Source of the DNA: Larus michahellis
Lineage: Eukaryota; Chordata; Aves; Charadriiformes; Laridae
Direction of reading: 5' to 3'
Assembly: GCF_964199755.1 (NCBI RefSeq)
Contig: NC_133913.1
Location: forward strand, 8,286,201 to 8,350,200
Length of the DNA: 64,000 nucleotides
Position 1 is the first letter of the stretch; every line of letters starts with the position of its first letter. This document shows positions 11,680-24,807 of the stretch, one piece after another. The notes under the pieces are model-generated. The model worked only from the letters and a program-made list of their open reading frames with translations, was not told where the DNA came from and made no database searches. The position numbers and the translations under genes are program-made.

Positions 11680-12434
11680 TGTTAGGTATATGGATTAACG
11701 TTTAGGTTGCTCTGTGTGGAGTCAGGAGTTGGACTCATGGGTTTCTTCCAACTCAGAACTGAAACTGACTCCTGAGGAATGAATACCTTGTCCAGGCTCC
11801 TCCTGGGTCTGTCCCTGAAAAGTCATGAACTCCATTCTCCAGGCATGAAATCCATCAAGATGGGTCACCAGGAGGAGCTCTCCAGGTGACTCCAAGGAGC
11901 TCACCTTTGCAACTAACGGGTGGTTGGTGCATACGGGTGTGGGACACATTATGCGGGAAGGACAGTTCCCCCCCGCTTTCCCCAGGGGAAGAGCATTTTG
12001 GGATTCGACAGTACATCTTATGGGATGTTTAGGGGAGGAACCAAAGGTGAGAAAAAGGGGGGATTTAGTGACATGGGAAGCAACAGGTGTGAAAAATAGA
12101 TGCACAAGGGAATAAAAGGATCCATTCACAGGTAAGCAGGGGCTGCTTGCTTGGGACGCTTGTCTGATCATGCCCTGCCCCTGATCACTGCAGTTTGTCT
12201 TACTTCCTTCTTGAAATCCACCTTCAACTATTTTACGGCAAGGGTCTCGCTCTTCTGTGTGAATATGTGTGGACAGCAGTCAGTGGTGCCAGCAATGGAA
12301 AGAAGTGTTGGTGTGTGAGTAAATGTGATCACTAGTGAAGATAAAGCTGGACTAGCCAGTGATTAGGTGTCACTGCACCTAAGTTTTGCCACAGGGCTGA
12401 AATCAGAGAAGTCTTCTCTTTCGTTAGGGACACA
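11680..12434. other. Unassigned DNA
   Basis: No gene recognised. A 149-codon open frame on the minus strand (12171-11722) has no family resemblance and no supporting signals. Confidence 0.45.
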
Positions 12435-12990
12435 GAAGGTTCATATAATCACAGAAACAGAGAATGGTTTGTGTTGGAAGGGACATTGTAAGGTCTTCTG
12501 GTCCAATCCCCCTGCCATGGGCAGGGCCACCTTCCACTAGATTAGGTTGCTGAAAGACCTTTCCAACCTGCCTTTGAACACTTCCAAGGCTGGGGCACCC
12601 ACAACTTCTCTGGGCAGCCCGTTCCAGTGTCTCACTACCCTCATTGTAAAAAACGTCTGCCTTATATTCAATCTAAATCTAGCCTCTTTCACTTTAAAAC
12701 CGTTGCCCCTTGTCCTGTCACTCCAGGCCCTGGGGAAAAGTTGCTCTCCATCTATTTTATAAGCTCCCTTTATAAATTGAATGGCTGCAATAAGGTCTCC
12801 CCGGATTACACTTTTCTCAGGTTGAACAGCCCTAACTGCCTCAGCCTTTCTTCATAGGAGAGGTGTTCCACCCCTTAGATCATTTTTGTTGCAGTCTTCT
12901 GGACGTGCTCTAACAGGTCCATGTCTTTCTTTTACTGGGGACCTCAAAGCTGGATGCAGTACTCCAGGTGGGATTTCATGAGAGAAGACT
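12435..12990 (-). repeat. CR1 LINE 3' fragment
   Basis: Minus-strand CR1: the tail (ATCACAGAAACAGAGAATGG) and 3' segment start near 12440, followed toward higher coordinates by the C-terminal coding blocks. It is 5'-truncated near 12990, as is normal for CR1. Confidence 0.9.
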
Positions 12991-13663
12991 TAGTGCAGAC
13001 ACCAATGACGTTATAGCAATACCATAACACTTTTATCCAGGAAACACATCCAAGCCAAGGCAGGGACTTGTGGTTTATCCAGTTTGTGTAATGTAACGGC
13101 TTGCCTGTTGCCAAATATCAATCACAAGACACTGCTGCCAGAAGGTAACATTCAATAGCTCCCAATGAATGAAAGAAGAACGTTTGTGCAAGGCAGCCAC
13201 TAGCAGACATTCTCCTACCCCTGTCAGGAAGCTGGCCAGCATCCTAGGCAGGATGGTGAAGGTATAATCAGTCTTCAAGGACAACAGCTTCCCTAGAAAA
13301 AGGTACATTGATGCTTAAAGGTGCTGATCAGTTACAACTAGGAAACATAAGGATGTTTCCATCCACAGAAACCCTGTAAATGATGAGGAAAAACAGGAAA
13401 AGGAAACCCGTTATTCAGCAAGGTACTCAAATGCAAGGATACTCAAATATCAAGACTCCATGATATTAGGTTGATTTCTGCACTCTGTTTCTGGTAGCAG
13501 CATTATCTAGTCAGCAAGGATGAACCAGAAATACTTTCAGTTATCACCAAACATCTTTGCTTTTATTCTTGAACACAGAAATTCTTGATTCCCTTGTGGT
13601 GTTTTTGCCTATCGGCTGAATCAGGAGTTCAGATGTGAAATGTGCATTGAGAGGGATGGAAGG

Positions 13664-14697
13664 AGAGAATCAGAGAATCACAGAATTGTAGGGGTTCAAA
13701 GGGACCTAGAGGTGAACGAGGTTCACCTAGAAGGGACAAGCAGGTTCACCTAGAGCAGGCTGGACAAGAATGCCTCCAGAGGCAGAGACTCCACAACCTC
13801 TCTGGGCAGCTTGTTACAGTGCTCTGTTACCCACAAAGTAAAGAAGTTTTTCCTCATGTTTAGGTGAAATTTCCTGTGTTTTAGCTTGTGTCCATTGCCC
13901 CGTGTCCTGTCACCAGGCACCACTGAGAAGAATCTGACCCCATCCACTTGATACCCACCCTTTAGGTATTTATAAGGATTAATGAGACCCCCTCTCAGTC
14001 TTCTCTTCTCCAGGCTAAACAGACCCAGGTCTCTCAGCCTTTCCTCATAAGAGAGGTGCTCCATTCCCTTGATCATCTTCATAACCCTCTGCTGGACTCT
14101 TTCCAGTAGTTTCCTGGCTTTCTTGAACCAGGGAGCCCACAAGTGGACACAGTACTCCAGATGTGGCCTCACCACGGCAGAGTAGAGGGGGAGGATGACC
14201 TCCCTCGACCTGCTGGCCACACTCTCCTTGATGCACCTGAGGATGCCATTGGCCTTTTTTGTCCACAAGGGCACATTGCTGGCTCATGGTCATCCTGTTG
14301 TCCACCAGGACTCCCAGGTCTCCTTCCACCGAGCTGCTCTCCAGCAGGTCAGCCCCTAACTGGTGTGTGGGGTTATTCCCCCACGGGTGCAGCACCCTAC
14401 ACTTGCCCTCGTTGAATTTCATAAGGTTTCTCTCCGCCCAACTCTCCAGCCTGTCTAGGTCTCACTGAATGGCAGCACAGCCTTCTGCTGTGTCAGCCAC
14501 CCCTCCCAGCTTTGTGTCATCAGCAAACTTGCTGAGGGTGCTCTCTATCCCTTCATCCAGGTCATTGATGAATATATTGAACAAGACAGGGCCCAGTACT
14601 GACCCCTGGGGAACGCTGCTAGTTACAGGCCTCCAACTAGAGTCTGCACCACTGATCACAACCCTCCGAGCTCTGCCATTCAGCCAGTAAAGCATTC
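13664..14697 (-). repeat. CR1 LINE, RT C-terminal half and 3' end
   Basis: Minus-strand CR1 about 1 kb long. From high to low coordinates it encodes [38 protein letters not shown], the FADDTKLGG active-site box, the downstream thumb region and the C-terminal blocks. It ends with GAATCACAGAATTGTAGG at the 3' tail (13675). At least one frameshift lies between the RT core and the C-terminal part. It is one of the less decayed copies here. Confidence 0.93.
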
Positions 14698-14699
14698 AG

Positions 14700-16050
14700 C
14701 CAGAAGCAAGAAAGATTCCTCAGTAGCTCAACTACTTCTGCTTTTATTGAAGATGCGTCTGCTTCTCTGATGAGGACTGCTGAGCTGCAGCCAGAGTCTT
14801 TCAGAAACAAAGGGTTTTACAGGGAAGCCCAAGAAATCTCTCCTGAATGTCAAGAAGAGCACCAGCTGTCAAAGGACTGCAGGGTGATTCCTTAAATAAA
14901 TGCCAGGCAATTACCTCAAATCAACTCTGTCTTCCCTGCACACTTACATTTTTTTATTTCTTTATGATGTAAGAACACACCGTATACTTGGCAATTGCAT
15001 GCTCAAGTAGCTTTTAGTTATTTTTCCTCAAAGTCCAAGTGACTTTCCAGTGACATGAGATACCTCTTGTATCGTTCGTATCTCCCCTGATACCATTGCT
15101 GCCCTAGCCCGGAGTGGAGGCTTATTTTCTGGTCATATTCTCTTCATCAGGATCTGGTAGCTCTGACATCCAAATTCAATGCTTTCAAATTGAGTTTGAA
15201 ATTTGAAATGCATTTCAAGTGCATTCAAATTCCAATGCCTTCTACTGTTTGGAGGGAAACTGCAGGTGGTGATCTTAGCACGCATATGACCACACCATTC
15301 TAATGTTGGTAGGCTGGGGAATGCTGTCTTTTTGAAATAAAAGACACACAGTAAGCTGAAGTAAAATGTAACTTTCTTGAATAAAGAAAAGTGAAACCTA
15401 GCTAACCTATGAAGTGGCAAGGGATGCATTTTTTTTTCTCTTCAAGTGTTTTCAGTATGTTACACTCACTATATGAAAATGAAAAAATGAAATTAATGAA
15501 AAAAGTACTTACTGTGAATTCCATCCCTGTTCACCATCTAAGACATGCATCTAGGCATATTTTATGTTGCTAGTTCTACGGGGGGGGAAAAAAAGAGGTT
15601 TTGTGGATTTGACTTCCAGTGTCACTTTCAGGGTGACTTATTTCTTCTTTATGAAAACATTCTCAAACGATACATACTGAGATTTTTGTCCTGAACGGAG
15701 TAGGAAAAAAATAAGGAAATTTTTCAGCAATTCTGATAACGCTACATGGTTGCAAATGAAAACACCAGTACCTACAGTCAGAATCATTGTATTTGAACTT
15801 TTTTAAGGCAAATTTCCAAATCTAAAAAGTTTGTAGAGATGGAAAATCAGATATTGATGTCCATCCTGAGGCAAGCCCTGTTTAATTTGCTTGTTAGTAT
15901 CAAAGGGAGTGAGAAAGGGCAAATGAAATGCAAGCAAATAACAATAGGAGAGTTTCAGGAATATGAGCTTTGAGTTTAGTAGTAATCTTAACAAAAATAA
16001 AATAAAAATGGAGTATTACCTTTCTTACAGTGACTTGCTGAACACAACAA
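14700..16050. other. Unassigned AT-rich DNA
   Basis: No exon or repeat identified. Short A and G runs (for example around 15580) are the only visible features. Confidence 0.45.
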
Positions 16051-16054
16051 AAAC

Positions 16055-16255
16055 CATTTTTACTGTAGGGGTAGTCGAACAGTGGAAGCAGGTGGCCCAA
16101 AGACGATGTGGAATTTTCATCTGTGGAGATATTCAAAACCTGACTGAACACATTCTTGGAACCTGTTCTACCTGACACTGCTTGAGCAGGGGGAGATTGG
16201 ACTAGATGAACTCAAGAGTTCCCTTCCCACCTAATTGTTACATGATTCTGTGACA
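16055..16255 (+). repeat. Old CR1 3' end
   Basis: A short plus-strand remnant holds only the CR1 3' segment (GGGGAGATTGGACTAGATGA near 16190) and the ATTCTGTGA tail. It is strongly diverged and from a different subfamily than the long copies. Confidence 0.75.
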
Positions 16256-16410
16256 TTTTTGGAAAATTATTTAAATGGCTAAACATAACCGAATAGGGGA
16301 AATTTACTCTAGTGTAGTTTGTCTATTGAAAAGTCCAGGCGCTACCATTCAAAGGCCAATTCTGAATTGAATGATAAGAATCTGTGCATGAAGGAGGATA
16401 AATCGTCTCC

Positions 16411-17010
16411 GGTGTCTGCTGGTTTTGGCTGGGGTAGAGTTAGTTTTCTTTATAGTAGCTAGTATGGGGCTATGTTTTGGTTTTTTGCTGAAAACAGTGT
16501 TGATAACACAGGGATGTTTTAGTTCTGGCTGAGCAGTACTTATACAGTGTCAAGGTCTTTTCTGCCTCTCACACCACCCCACCAGTGAGTAGGCTGGGGG
16601 GTGCACAAGAAGCTGAGGGGGACACAGCTGGGACAGCTGACCCCAACTGAACAAAGGTATATTCCATACCATATGATGTCATGGTCAGCGTATAAAGCTG
16701 GGTAAGAAGAAGGAAGGGGGGGGGACACGTCTAGGTGATGGTGTTTGACTTCCCGAGGAACAATTATGTGTGATGGAGCACTGCTTTCCTTGGGATGGCT
16801 GAACAACTGCCTGCCAATGGGAAGCAGTGACTGAATTCCGTGGTGTGTTTTGCTTGCGTGCACAGCTTTTGCTTTACATATTAAACTGTTTTTATCTCAA
16901 TCCACGGGCTTTCTCACTTTTGTACTTCTGATTCTCTCTCCCATTCTACTGCAGGGGGAAGTGAGTTACTGGCTGTGTGGTGCTTAGTTGCTGGCTGGGG
17001 TTAAACGATG
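16411..17010 (+). mobile_element. Solo LTR, family A
   Basis: About 600-bp element starting TGTCTGCTGGTTTTGGC and ending GGTTAAACGATGACACA, so it is bounded by TG and CA. It has a TATAAA box at about 16690 and an ATTAAA polyadenylation signal at about 16881, as expected for an endogenous retrovirus LTR. No internal retroviral region adjoins it. Rearranged or partial relatives occur at 35.5-36.0 kb and 46.7-47.2 kb. Confidence 0.82.
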
Positions 17011-17164
17011 ACACAGTGATGCTGTCTTAGTGAGGAAGATAAATCTAGTTTGCTTAATGTCAGACTCTCGCCAAGGTTGGAGTGAAGTCATTGTAGTAAT
17101 TCTCCCTAAGTTCCTACAGTTTTCATTTGTATGACATTGTCTCTGTCCTCCTGATCCCTTCTAC

Positions 17165-17899
17165 ATGCTGACCCAAGGAACAGAACTTCTGTGACAGAAT
17201 TCAGTCCACTGGGATTTTAACCAGACGGCACTCTGTATTGCTCTTGCTTTTTTGACTTGTAGTCATTTCTGGGAACACTCTTCTCCCTCTTGCCATATAT
17301 GCTGACTAAAGCCTCCACAACCCCATTTATTTTTTCTTGAGTAGTCTTTCCTTCTGTGAGACCTGCTATACAGACAGTACTGTTCCTTGGATGCTAACCA
17401 ATTTCCTCACAGAGGAGAAGCCTCTCTTTCAGGGACTATACTGCACAGTTATATGTTTGTCTCCTTGGGAGGAACTGAATGTCTTCGATTAGTCATGATG
17501 CTGTGTGATTGCTATTTAGCTATCTGTAAACCTCTTCATTATACAGCTATAATGAACCGGAATATTTTTTCAGCGCTCAAAGCTCTTTTCTGAATTACTG
17601 CCTTTGCAGTCACCCTGGTGATCATTGTATTGAAGCTGAATTTGATTTTTGGTGGCCAAAATGGGGCTGCAGAAAACCATTTGTACTAGTTCATATCCCC
17701 TCACTGTGGTCACTACTTTTTATGGGATTCTTGCTATCATGTGTGTATTACTACCTACCAGTATTTCCCTATATCTGAATTAAGCGTTCTCCACCTGCTA
17801 TAAAACTGTGATCCTAATCCTCTTATATACAGCTTGAGAAATAAGGAGGTCCAGGAAGCCATCAAAAGGTTGTGGGGTAGAAAATCAACTTTGTGTTAA
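17165..17899 (+). pseudogene. Olfactory receptor pseudogene
   Basis: Broken class II OR-like coding region on the plus strand. In several frames one reads TEFSPLGF (TM1 lead), LHNPIYFFLSSLSF (TM2), AQLYVFVSLGGTE (TM3), CDCYLAICKPLHYTAIMNRN (the MAYDRYVAIC equivalent), LTVVTTFYG (TM6) and NPLIYSLRNKEVQEAIKRLW (TM7), ending TAA at 17897-17899. There are several frameshifts and stops, and the TM5 region is largely gone: the remnant spans 735 bp against about 930 for an intact OR. It is clearly non-functional. Confidence 0.93.
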
Positions 17900-18059
17900 T
17901 ATTTTGGGGGATTTCTGGGATACTGTAACCATCCATGCATATGGGGTAAATTTGATCTAATCTTAAGTGTGAGATTCAACTTCCCCAACAATCAGTATAA
18001 AAAGTGTAGATGTAGAAAAGTAACCACTGTTAAAATATGATGATTTTTTTTTCTTAGGG

Positions 18060-18860
18060 TTTGACCTTGGCTAGCTGCCAGATGCCCATACAGCTATTCT
18101 CTCATTCGTCTTTCTCAATAAGACAGCAGGAGAAAAATAAGATGAACTAATGAGGGTCAAGAAAAAGACAGGCAGATTGCTTGGCAATTACCATCACAGG
18201 CAAAACAGACTTGTCTTGGGCAAGATTAATATAATTTATTGACAATTAAAAATAGAATAGGATGCTGAGAAACAAAACCAAAAACATAACCACTCTTCCC
18301 CCCTGTCCCCATATTCCCAGGTTCAGTTTCACTCCTTAGCTCCTGCCTTCTCCTCTACCCCATGCCCCTGCCATCTGTACAGGGGGGATGGAACACAGGG
18401 AGCTGTGATCAACACATAGCATTTTCTCTTTGATGCGCTTTCCTCCTTACACATTTCTTCTGCTCCAGCATGGGTCCTCTCCATGGTCTGCAAGTCCTTT
18501 AGTAAACATCCATCTGCATGGGGCCCTCCATGGGCTGCAGCATGAATATCTGCTCTACCATGGACTTTAGGGAAATGCCTCCTCCTTCCCCTCTTATCTT
18601 GGTGTTTGCACTGCTATTCTCATTTTTTTTCCCCCCTCCTTCTCTGGCTGTGTGGCATTTTTTATCTTTTTTTAAATATGCTTTTATAGGGACGCCACCA
18701 GCTTTGCTGATTGGCTCATCTTTGGCCAGCAGTGGGTCTGTTTTGGAATGCTCTGTGACTGGCATGGGGCAGCCTTTTACCACAGAGGTCACCCCTGCAA
18801 ACCCACTGCTACTGAAACCTTGCCATGTAAACCAAATACACTTGAAAATCCTAGAACAAC
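18060..18860 (-). mobile_element. LTR element, family B (solo LTR)
   Basis: Read on the minus strand, this begins near TTTGGTTTACATGGCAAGG (about 18835), passes a CTATAAAAGC box (about 18690) and ends near 18060. A close relative lies at 36.1-37.0 kb with the same blocks in the same order (AGCCAATCAGCAAAGC region, repeated GCTCCAGCATGGG units on the plus strand, ATTTATTGTCAAT near the end). Recurrence, a TATA-like box and this size support an avian ERV LTR. I did not settle the exact termini. Confidence 0.7.
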
Positions 18861-19543
18861 CATATATAGGCAACTGAATCCCATGACACATGGTATTCCA
18901 TTCACTCTCCACCTGCCACCTCAGAAAATCAGTCCTTTATATCCTAGCTCCTATCTGGCAGGTGTTTCAGATACCTCAGAACAGCAGAAATGGCACTGGG
19001 CACCTACGGTAGGCCCTACAGTGATACGGTGAAATCCACCCCTATATTTGACCCCTTTAAAAATAAACAAAACAAAACAAAAAAAAATCCTCTAGCTTGT
19101 GGGGATGAGTGAATATGCAAAACCAAATAATATTGATCTTACATTTCTATAAAAGGCAGAAAAAAAGTACATACATAGACAGATAGATAGATAGCTTGAT
19201 TCGTGTAGAAGGTGTTTTTCTGTTGTATCTGAGCACGACTTTTCTCCCTGCGATCTGGTATTTTCAGCAGATGACTGTGTGGGTAAACCTCAGAGAAAAG
19301 CAGAATGTGGAAAAATGAAGCAAAGTTTAGTGTATGTATTTAGGGTTATTTTTCAGAGCCCAGTGGAAACTCGCATATTATGGTGGAGAGCATATGTGTG
19401 AACAAGTCAGCTGCAGTGGGTTGGCCCCATGCAGCATCTGAGCACCCACGCAGCCATTCACTCAGTCACTCCCGCAAGGGCATGATGTTAATGCTACAGA
19501 ATATGCCTTGGGCTAGTTTGGGTCAGCTGTTCTGGCTGTGTTC

Positions 19544-22500
19544 CTACACAGCTTGTTGCCCGCCCGCAGTAACAGGGTAAGTTCGAATCCTGAAGATGGT
19601 GGGCTCCACAAAGCAGCCTAGCAGGGAATTTGCTGCCTCCAGACATGCATCCAGCTGAACCTCTGTAAGCAGAGAGGAAAAGTAGAGGGTGACAACAACT
19701 CAGTGAGGAAAGGCTGTGTATTGACAAATAGCCATGCAAGAGCACTGGGAAAGAAGGACATGGGTCAACAGCTGTCAGCTGTAGATTTGGTGGGGAAGGC
19801 CCAAAGCGTGACTCCTCCCAATAAAATCTTCTTACCAGCTTGGTCCCGCAGCCAGCTACGCGCTTTGGTCTCCAGAATCTCTGACCAAGACACTTTCCAT
19901 TTATACTGATGCAACCAGACTAAAGCCAAAACTGTTGCCCAGACAGTTGGCTGCACATCCTGTGGGGGAAACCAGAACAATCAGGTGGAAGAAAGAAAAA
20001 GAAAGATCAAACCTAAACCAGCACATTTAAAAAGTAAGACCTCCACATGTACACAGAAAATCCCTAAGCTTCTGAAATCCTCACAGGGAAAGTTCCCAGG
20101 TGTCTCTGCGGATTCTGCCCCACAGCCCCCATACCCCGCTTCCACAAGCAAAGAGGCTCTATATCCCAACTGCTTTGATCTCTTCCTCTCGGTTCAGCTT
20201 AGACTGGAAACTTGGAGCAGAGGAAGGTTCAGCTCATGACAGTGCCTCACTCCTGCCCTTGATCTGCTTACCGCACTGGGCCTTTGTAGCTCAACATCAG
20301 CCTTGCTGAGTCCCAGGGCAGAGGCCAGAGCTGTGGTGAGGGCCCAGGAGCCATTTGCTTTCTGGAGTGCCACCACTACCCTAAGCCTAGAGAAGTCGCA
20401 CAGTCTTGTTGACAGTGGTGAGATTGTCCAGTCCCAACTCATTTTAAATGCTGTTGGTTCTTCCATTGGCTGCTCTTCAGGAGGAGGCTTCTGGTCTGGA
20501 AGACAAAAACTTCCACGTAGCTCATATGAGACAGGCAACAGCTCATAACCTTAAATTCTGCCTTCTCCAGATACACTTAATAGATATACGCCATCGTCTC
20601 TGTGCTTTCCCAATCTTTTCTAGTCCTCCACAAGCATCCCTCCCAGAGCATCCACAGATTTTCCCAGTCCTTCATAAGCATACTAAAAATCTGCCCTATA
20701 AGCTCTAGTTCACTCAGCATAATTCCCTCTGAACACCCTTAATTCCTCCCATGAGCATCACTAATGTTACTCCTTCCCCCATGCAGTGCTACAGGCTTGG
20801 GGAAGAGTGGCTGGAAAGCTGCCCGGTGGAAAAGGACCTGGGGGTGTTGGTCGACTGCCGACTGAGTATGAGCCAGCAGTGTGCCCAGGTGGACAAGAAT
20901 GCTAACAGCATCCAGGCCTGTATCAGGAACAGTGTGGTGAGTAGGATCATCCCCCTGTACTCGGCACCAGAGAGGCCACACCTTGAATACTGTGTTCAGT
21001 TTCAGGCCCCTCAGTACAATAAAGACACTGAGGTGCTGGAGCGGAGCATGTCCAGAGGAGGGCAACAAAGCTGGTGAGGGGTCTGGAGCACAAGCCTTAT
21101 GAGGAGCGGCTGTGGGAACTAGGGTTGTTTAGTCTGGAGAAAAGGAGGCTGACGGGGAGACCTTGTCGCTCTCTGTAACTACCTGAACCATAGAATCATA
21201 GAATGGTTTAGGTTGGAAGGGACCTTAAAGATCACCCAGTTCTAACGCCCTTGCCATGGGCAGGGACACCTCCCACTAGAGGTCCCGTCCAGCCTGGCCT
21301 TGAACATTTCCAGGGATCAGACCTCCACAACTTCTCTGGGCAACCTGTGCCAGTATCTCGTCACCCTCATAGTGAAAAATTTCTTCCTGATATCTAATCT
21401 AAATCTACCCTCTTCCAATTTGAAGCCATTACCCCTCGTCTTATCACTACATACCCTTGTAAAAAGTCCCTCTCCATCTTTCTTGTAGGCACACTTCCAA
21501 TACTGGAAGGCCAGTAAAAGGTGTCCCTCGAGCCTTCTCTTCTCCAGGCTGAACAACCCCAATTCTCTCAGCCTGTCTTCATAGGAGAGGTGCCAGAGGT
21601 GCCAGGGAAGTATGAGAGGCTTCCCTGTCTTCCTGTCCCGTAAACACATCTTCTCAACCCCTTGTGCCCCCACTTTTCTTCAGGTTACTGTAGCCCTTCC
21701 TCAACAAACCTGCTTTACAGTCCTCCTTGCTAGGTTTGCAAGCCTGTTTGCAAGGGCACTTTTGTTCCACGTGGTCAGACCAATCCTGTTCCTTTTCAGT
21801 AACACTTGTTCCTCAGAGAGGGTCCTGCAGTCATGGTAGTAAAAGTCCTGCATGTGACACCAGCTATGCATCCAATTGACCTGTAGGATGAGTCAATTTC
21901 TACCAATCCTTTCTCTTTCACTGGAAGAACTGAAGAACACCATGTGGGCTCCCATGCCCTTCACCCTCTCCCACAGGGTTCCATAATTGCACATGATATG
22001 CTCCAGGTTATCCCTGTTAGTGCCATTGCTGTCCACAGAGAAGAGCAGCAATGGGTAATAGCCTTGGCAGTCTCTGCAGATTCTTCAGTCCTGGCCTCTG
22101 ATGAGCATCCGGAAGTGTGAGGTTATATGTGAGATATATGTGTCCATCCCCTGCAGGAGACAATTTCCAGTAACTATGACATGCCTTTCCCCTCTGCTTG
22201 GACACTAGGTTCAGGCTCAGCTGGCTCTGGATGCCTCTCCTGACAGGCCTTGTTTGTCCTCACCAGTGCCCAGGCACTATACCTACTCTGAAGCTGTAGG
22301 TCTGCAGGTTGAGCAGAAGCCTTCCCCCTACTGTCAGAAGCCACAAGGTACCTTTCCCTCTTTTCACTACATCCTCCAGATCTTCCATCCTCCTTGCTTC
22401 ACATAACTCAGGCTTTTTTCTCTGCAGACTTTCCATAAAAAACAGGACAATCTCCTCTTCATTCACCCTGACAGTGTGCAGTGTGCTTACTTCTTCCTTC

Positions 22501-24807
22501 TAGCTCCTCCAGTTAGCAAGTCCGAGCCTTGACCACAACATACCTCCAATAGAGGAGGGCACTTCTGCCCCAGCCCCAGGGTGAAACACCAGCTTCTTCT
22601 CTCTTCAGTTCAAGACCTAGGCAGCACTATCTTACTTTTATGGTCTGTCTGGCCTGAGGCTTCCAATGTACCAAGGGTAAATGCACCAGTTAGTGCTGGA
22701 GAGGGTGTTGTGTCGCATGCTGCACAAGCTTCACTCAGCCCCACGCAGGATTGAACAGCTGATGGACCCCTCTGCATCCCTGCTGCACTAACTGCTGAGA
22801 CAACTGCTATGTCTCTGTTAACTAGCTGTAAGTTCTTGCCTACCTGATATATTGCAACACCAGCTGAAAAAGTGCTTGACACCTTCTCCCACTGTGAGAA
22901 GTTTCTTGAAAACAGTAAGCAGACACACTCCCTGATGTGGAAACAGTCAGCAGAAGCCGATCGTTAGAGATGACTGAAGTACAAGTCTACAGAAGCTAAC
23001 ACTCGTCAACAGAAATCACAAGAAGTTCCCAGCAGGTGATCCTTGGAGATCAGAAGATGAGACCTGGACAAGCAGAAGGCTGGAAGAAAAGGAAGTACGG
23101 AAACTGCTGTGCAAACGCTGCGCTAGCTGGCTCATTTTTGCTGAACTGTATGAGGATAAAGCTAAAGATTCATGCAGATATTTTGTGACGAACTTAGTGT
23201 TTGGGTATGGAGTTAAGGATAGCTGAAGACAAGAATAAGGTTACTTCAGAAAAGTAATAAGGCATTTGATTCTCAATTTCCAGCCCAGAATTGAGATGTA
23301 GGAGTTTGCTTAGTCTGTCACTCCATCTGTCCCCAGCACAATGACAATCAAGAAGTCTGGTGAGAAGATAAATGCTGAAAGGGGAGTTCAACCCTAGACC
23401 AATACATTTTGAGAATGCCTGGCTGAGAAGTTTCTCCTTACCTTTACAGGTTGCTGAAAGCTGAGTGAGTGCCTCAGTGTCCGGGGTTTTGCGATCAAGT
23501 ATGTCAAGCAAGAACTGGCACTTCTGGACCATCCAAAACTTGGTGGACTTGAACAACGCAGGCCTGAAGCTACTTAACCAGAGCAGCTGGCAGGGAACCA
23601 GGTTGCAAGAGGGAGAGAAAAACATTGAGGAGTCTGGAGGCAAAGAATCTGGGGAGAGAAGCAAGGAGATGGGGGTTAGATCCAGAGGTACTAGAGATAG
23701 CCAAAAGGGTGGTCAGGTCCACAGGATAGAGGGCTGCAGATGGTGAGGAGGCATCAGACCAACAAGCCCCACTTTCCCCTCCCAGTCCTGTCCCCACTGC
23801 TTCTGGCCTTACCGTGGTGCCAGGCATCCCTCTGTTTCATGCGTACTGCCACAATGGATGTGAAGGGGGACAAGACCCCCAGGCTGAGGCTGGACTTAAC
23901 TGCATTGTGCCAGATATCCTTCTCTGTCCTGCTTGTCCCTTCCCAGGCCAGTTTCCACAGCAGGTGCATCATGGCCATGCGGTGCACAGGTAGCCTGCAG
24001 GGGCAGGGAGTTAGTCCTTGGCTTCACCTTGGAGAGGGGCGCAGGACACGTGGAGTAAAGAGGAGGGAGCAGCGGGGCAATGGTCACACAGGTCATCTCC
24101 CGAGGTCAGGGCAGAGGGGACAACAGGGGAGCACTGAATGCCCAGATCCTCTTCCCACCTCAGGCTACAGCAGGAAGGATGCAAGCGGGAAGGAAGAGGG
24201 ACACCTGCTGTCCCTCTTCCAGAACTCATGGGCAAGTGTGTTACCCTCTCACCTGTTGTCTGCTGATGGGGACAGTGAGAATCTGAGCGTGTAATCAAAG
24301 GACTGGCTGCCCACGTGGTACTGAAGGGTCACAGCTCCCTCACCCACTTTTGGATCCTGGCGACACAGGGGAAAGAGTCAGACAGAAATATTCATCTGCA
24401 AGGCACAGGCAGCCTGGCTACCTAGGTAGCCTGATCTATTAATGTAGTAGATGTCCATGGTTGGAGCAGCAGCAGTGGTGTCTCTGAGGGAAAGAAGGGG
24501 GGTCAGAAGAGCCCTATCATGGTGTCTCTCAGGTATAGTGGAGGTGAACGACTCTGAGTGCTGGGAAGATGAAACAGGCAGTGGGTCCTTTACTTTCCAG
24601 AAAGCCCTGCCCCAGTGCATATCGTTCCTGGATCAATCTCACCTGTGTTTGCCCATGGATCTGGGCATAGATGGAGCTCTTATGTCCCTGGAAGATCATG
24701 TCAGGAGCTTTTCTGATCATTGACACCTCCAGGCCAGGTGGAAGTTCCCAGTGTAGTGAGATCCCACTTGCCAGAGGCTGCAATGCCCTCTGTAAGCATT
24801 TCACTGC
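19544..24807 (-). CDS. VWA5A-like C-terminal exons
   Basis: Part of the same gene. Exon 24807-24643 encodes [20 protein letters not shown] and the [15 protein letters not shown] block. Exon 24356-24253 gives [20 protein letters not shown]. Exon 23994-23813 gives [10 protein letters not shown] and [17 protein letters not shown]. Exon 23648-23442 is a less conserved linker. Exon 20495-20272 gives [20 protein letters not shown]. Exon 19959-19836 gives [16 protein letters not shown] and RSWLRDQAG. Exon 19662-19544 gives [20 protein letters not shown] and ends TAGGQQAV. The 2.9-kb intron between 23442 and 20495 holds two CR1 insertions. Confidence 0.87.
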
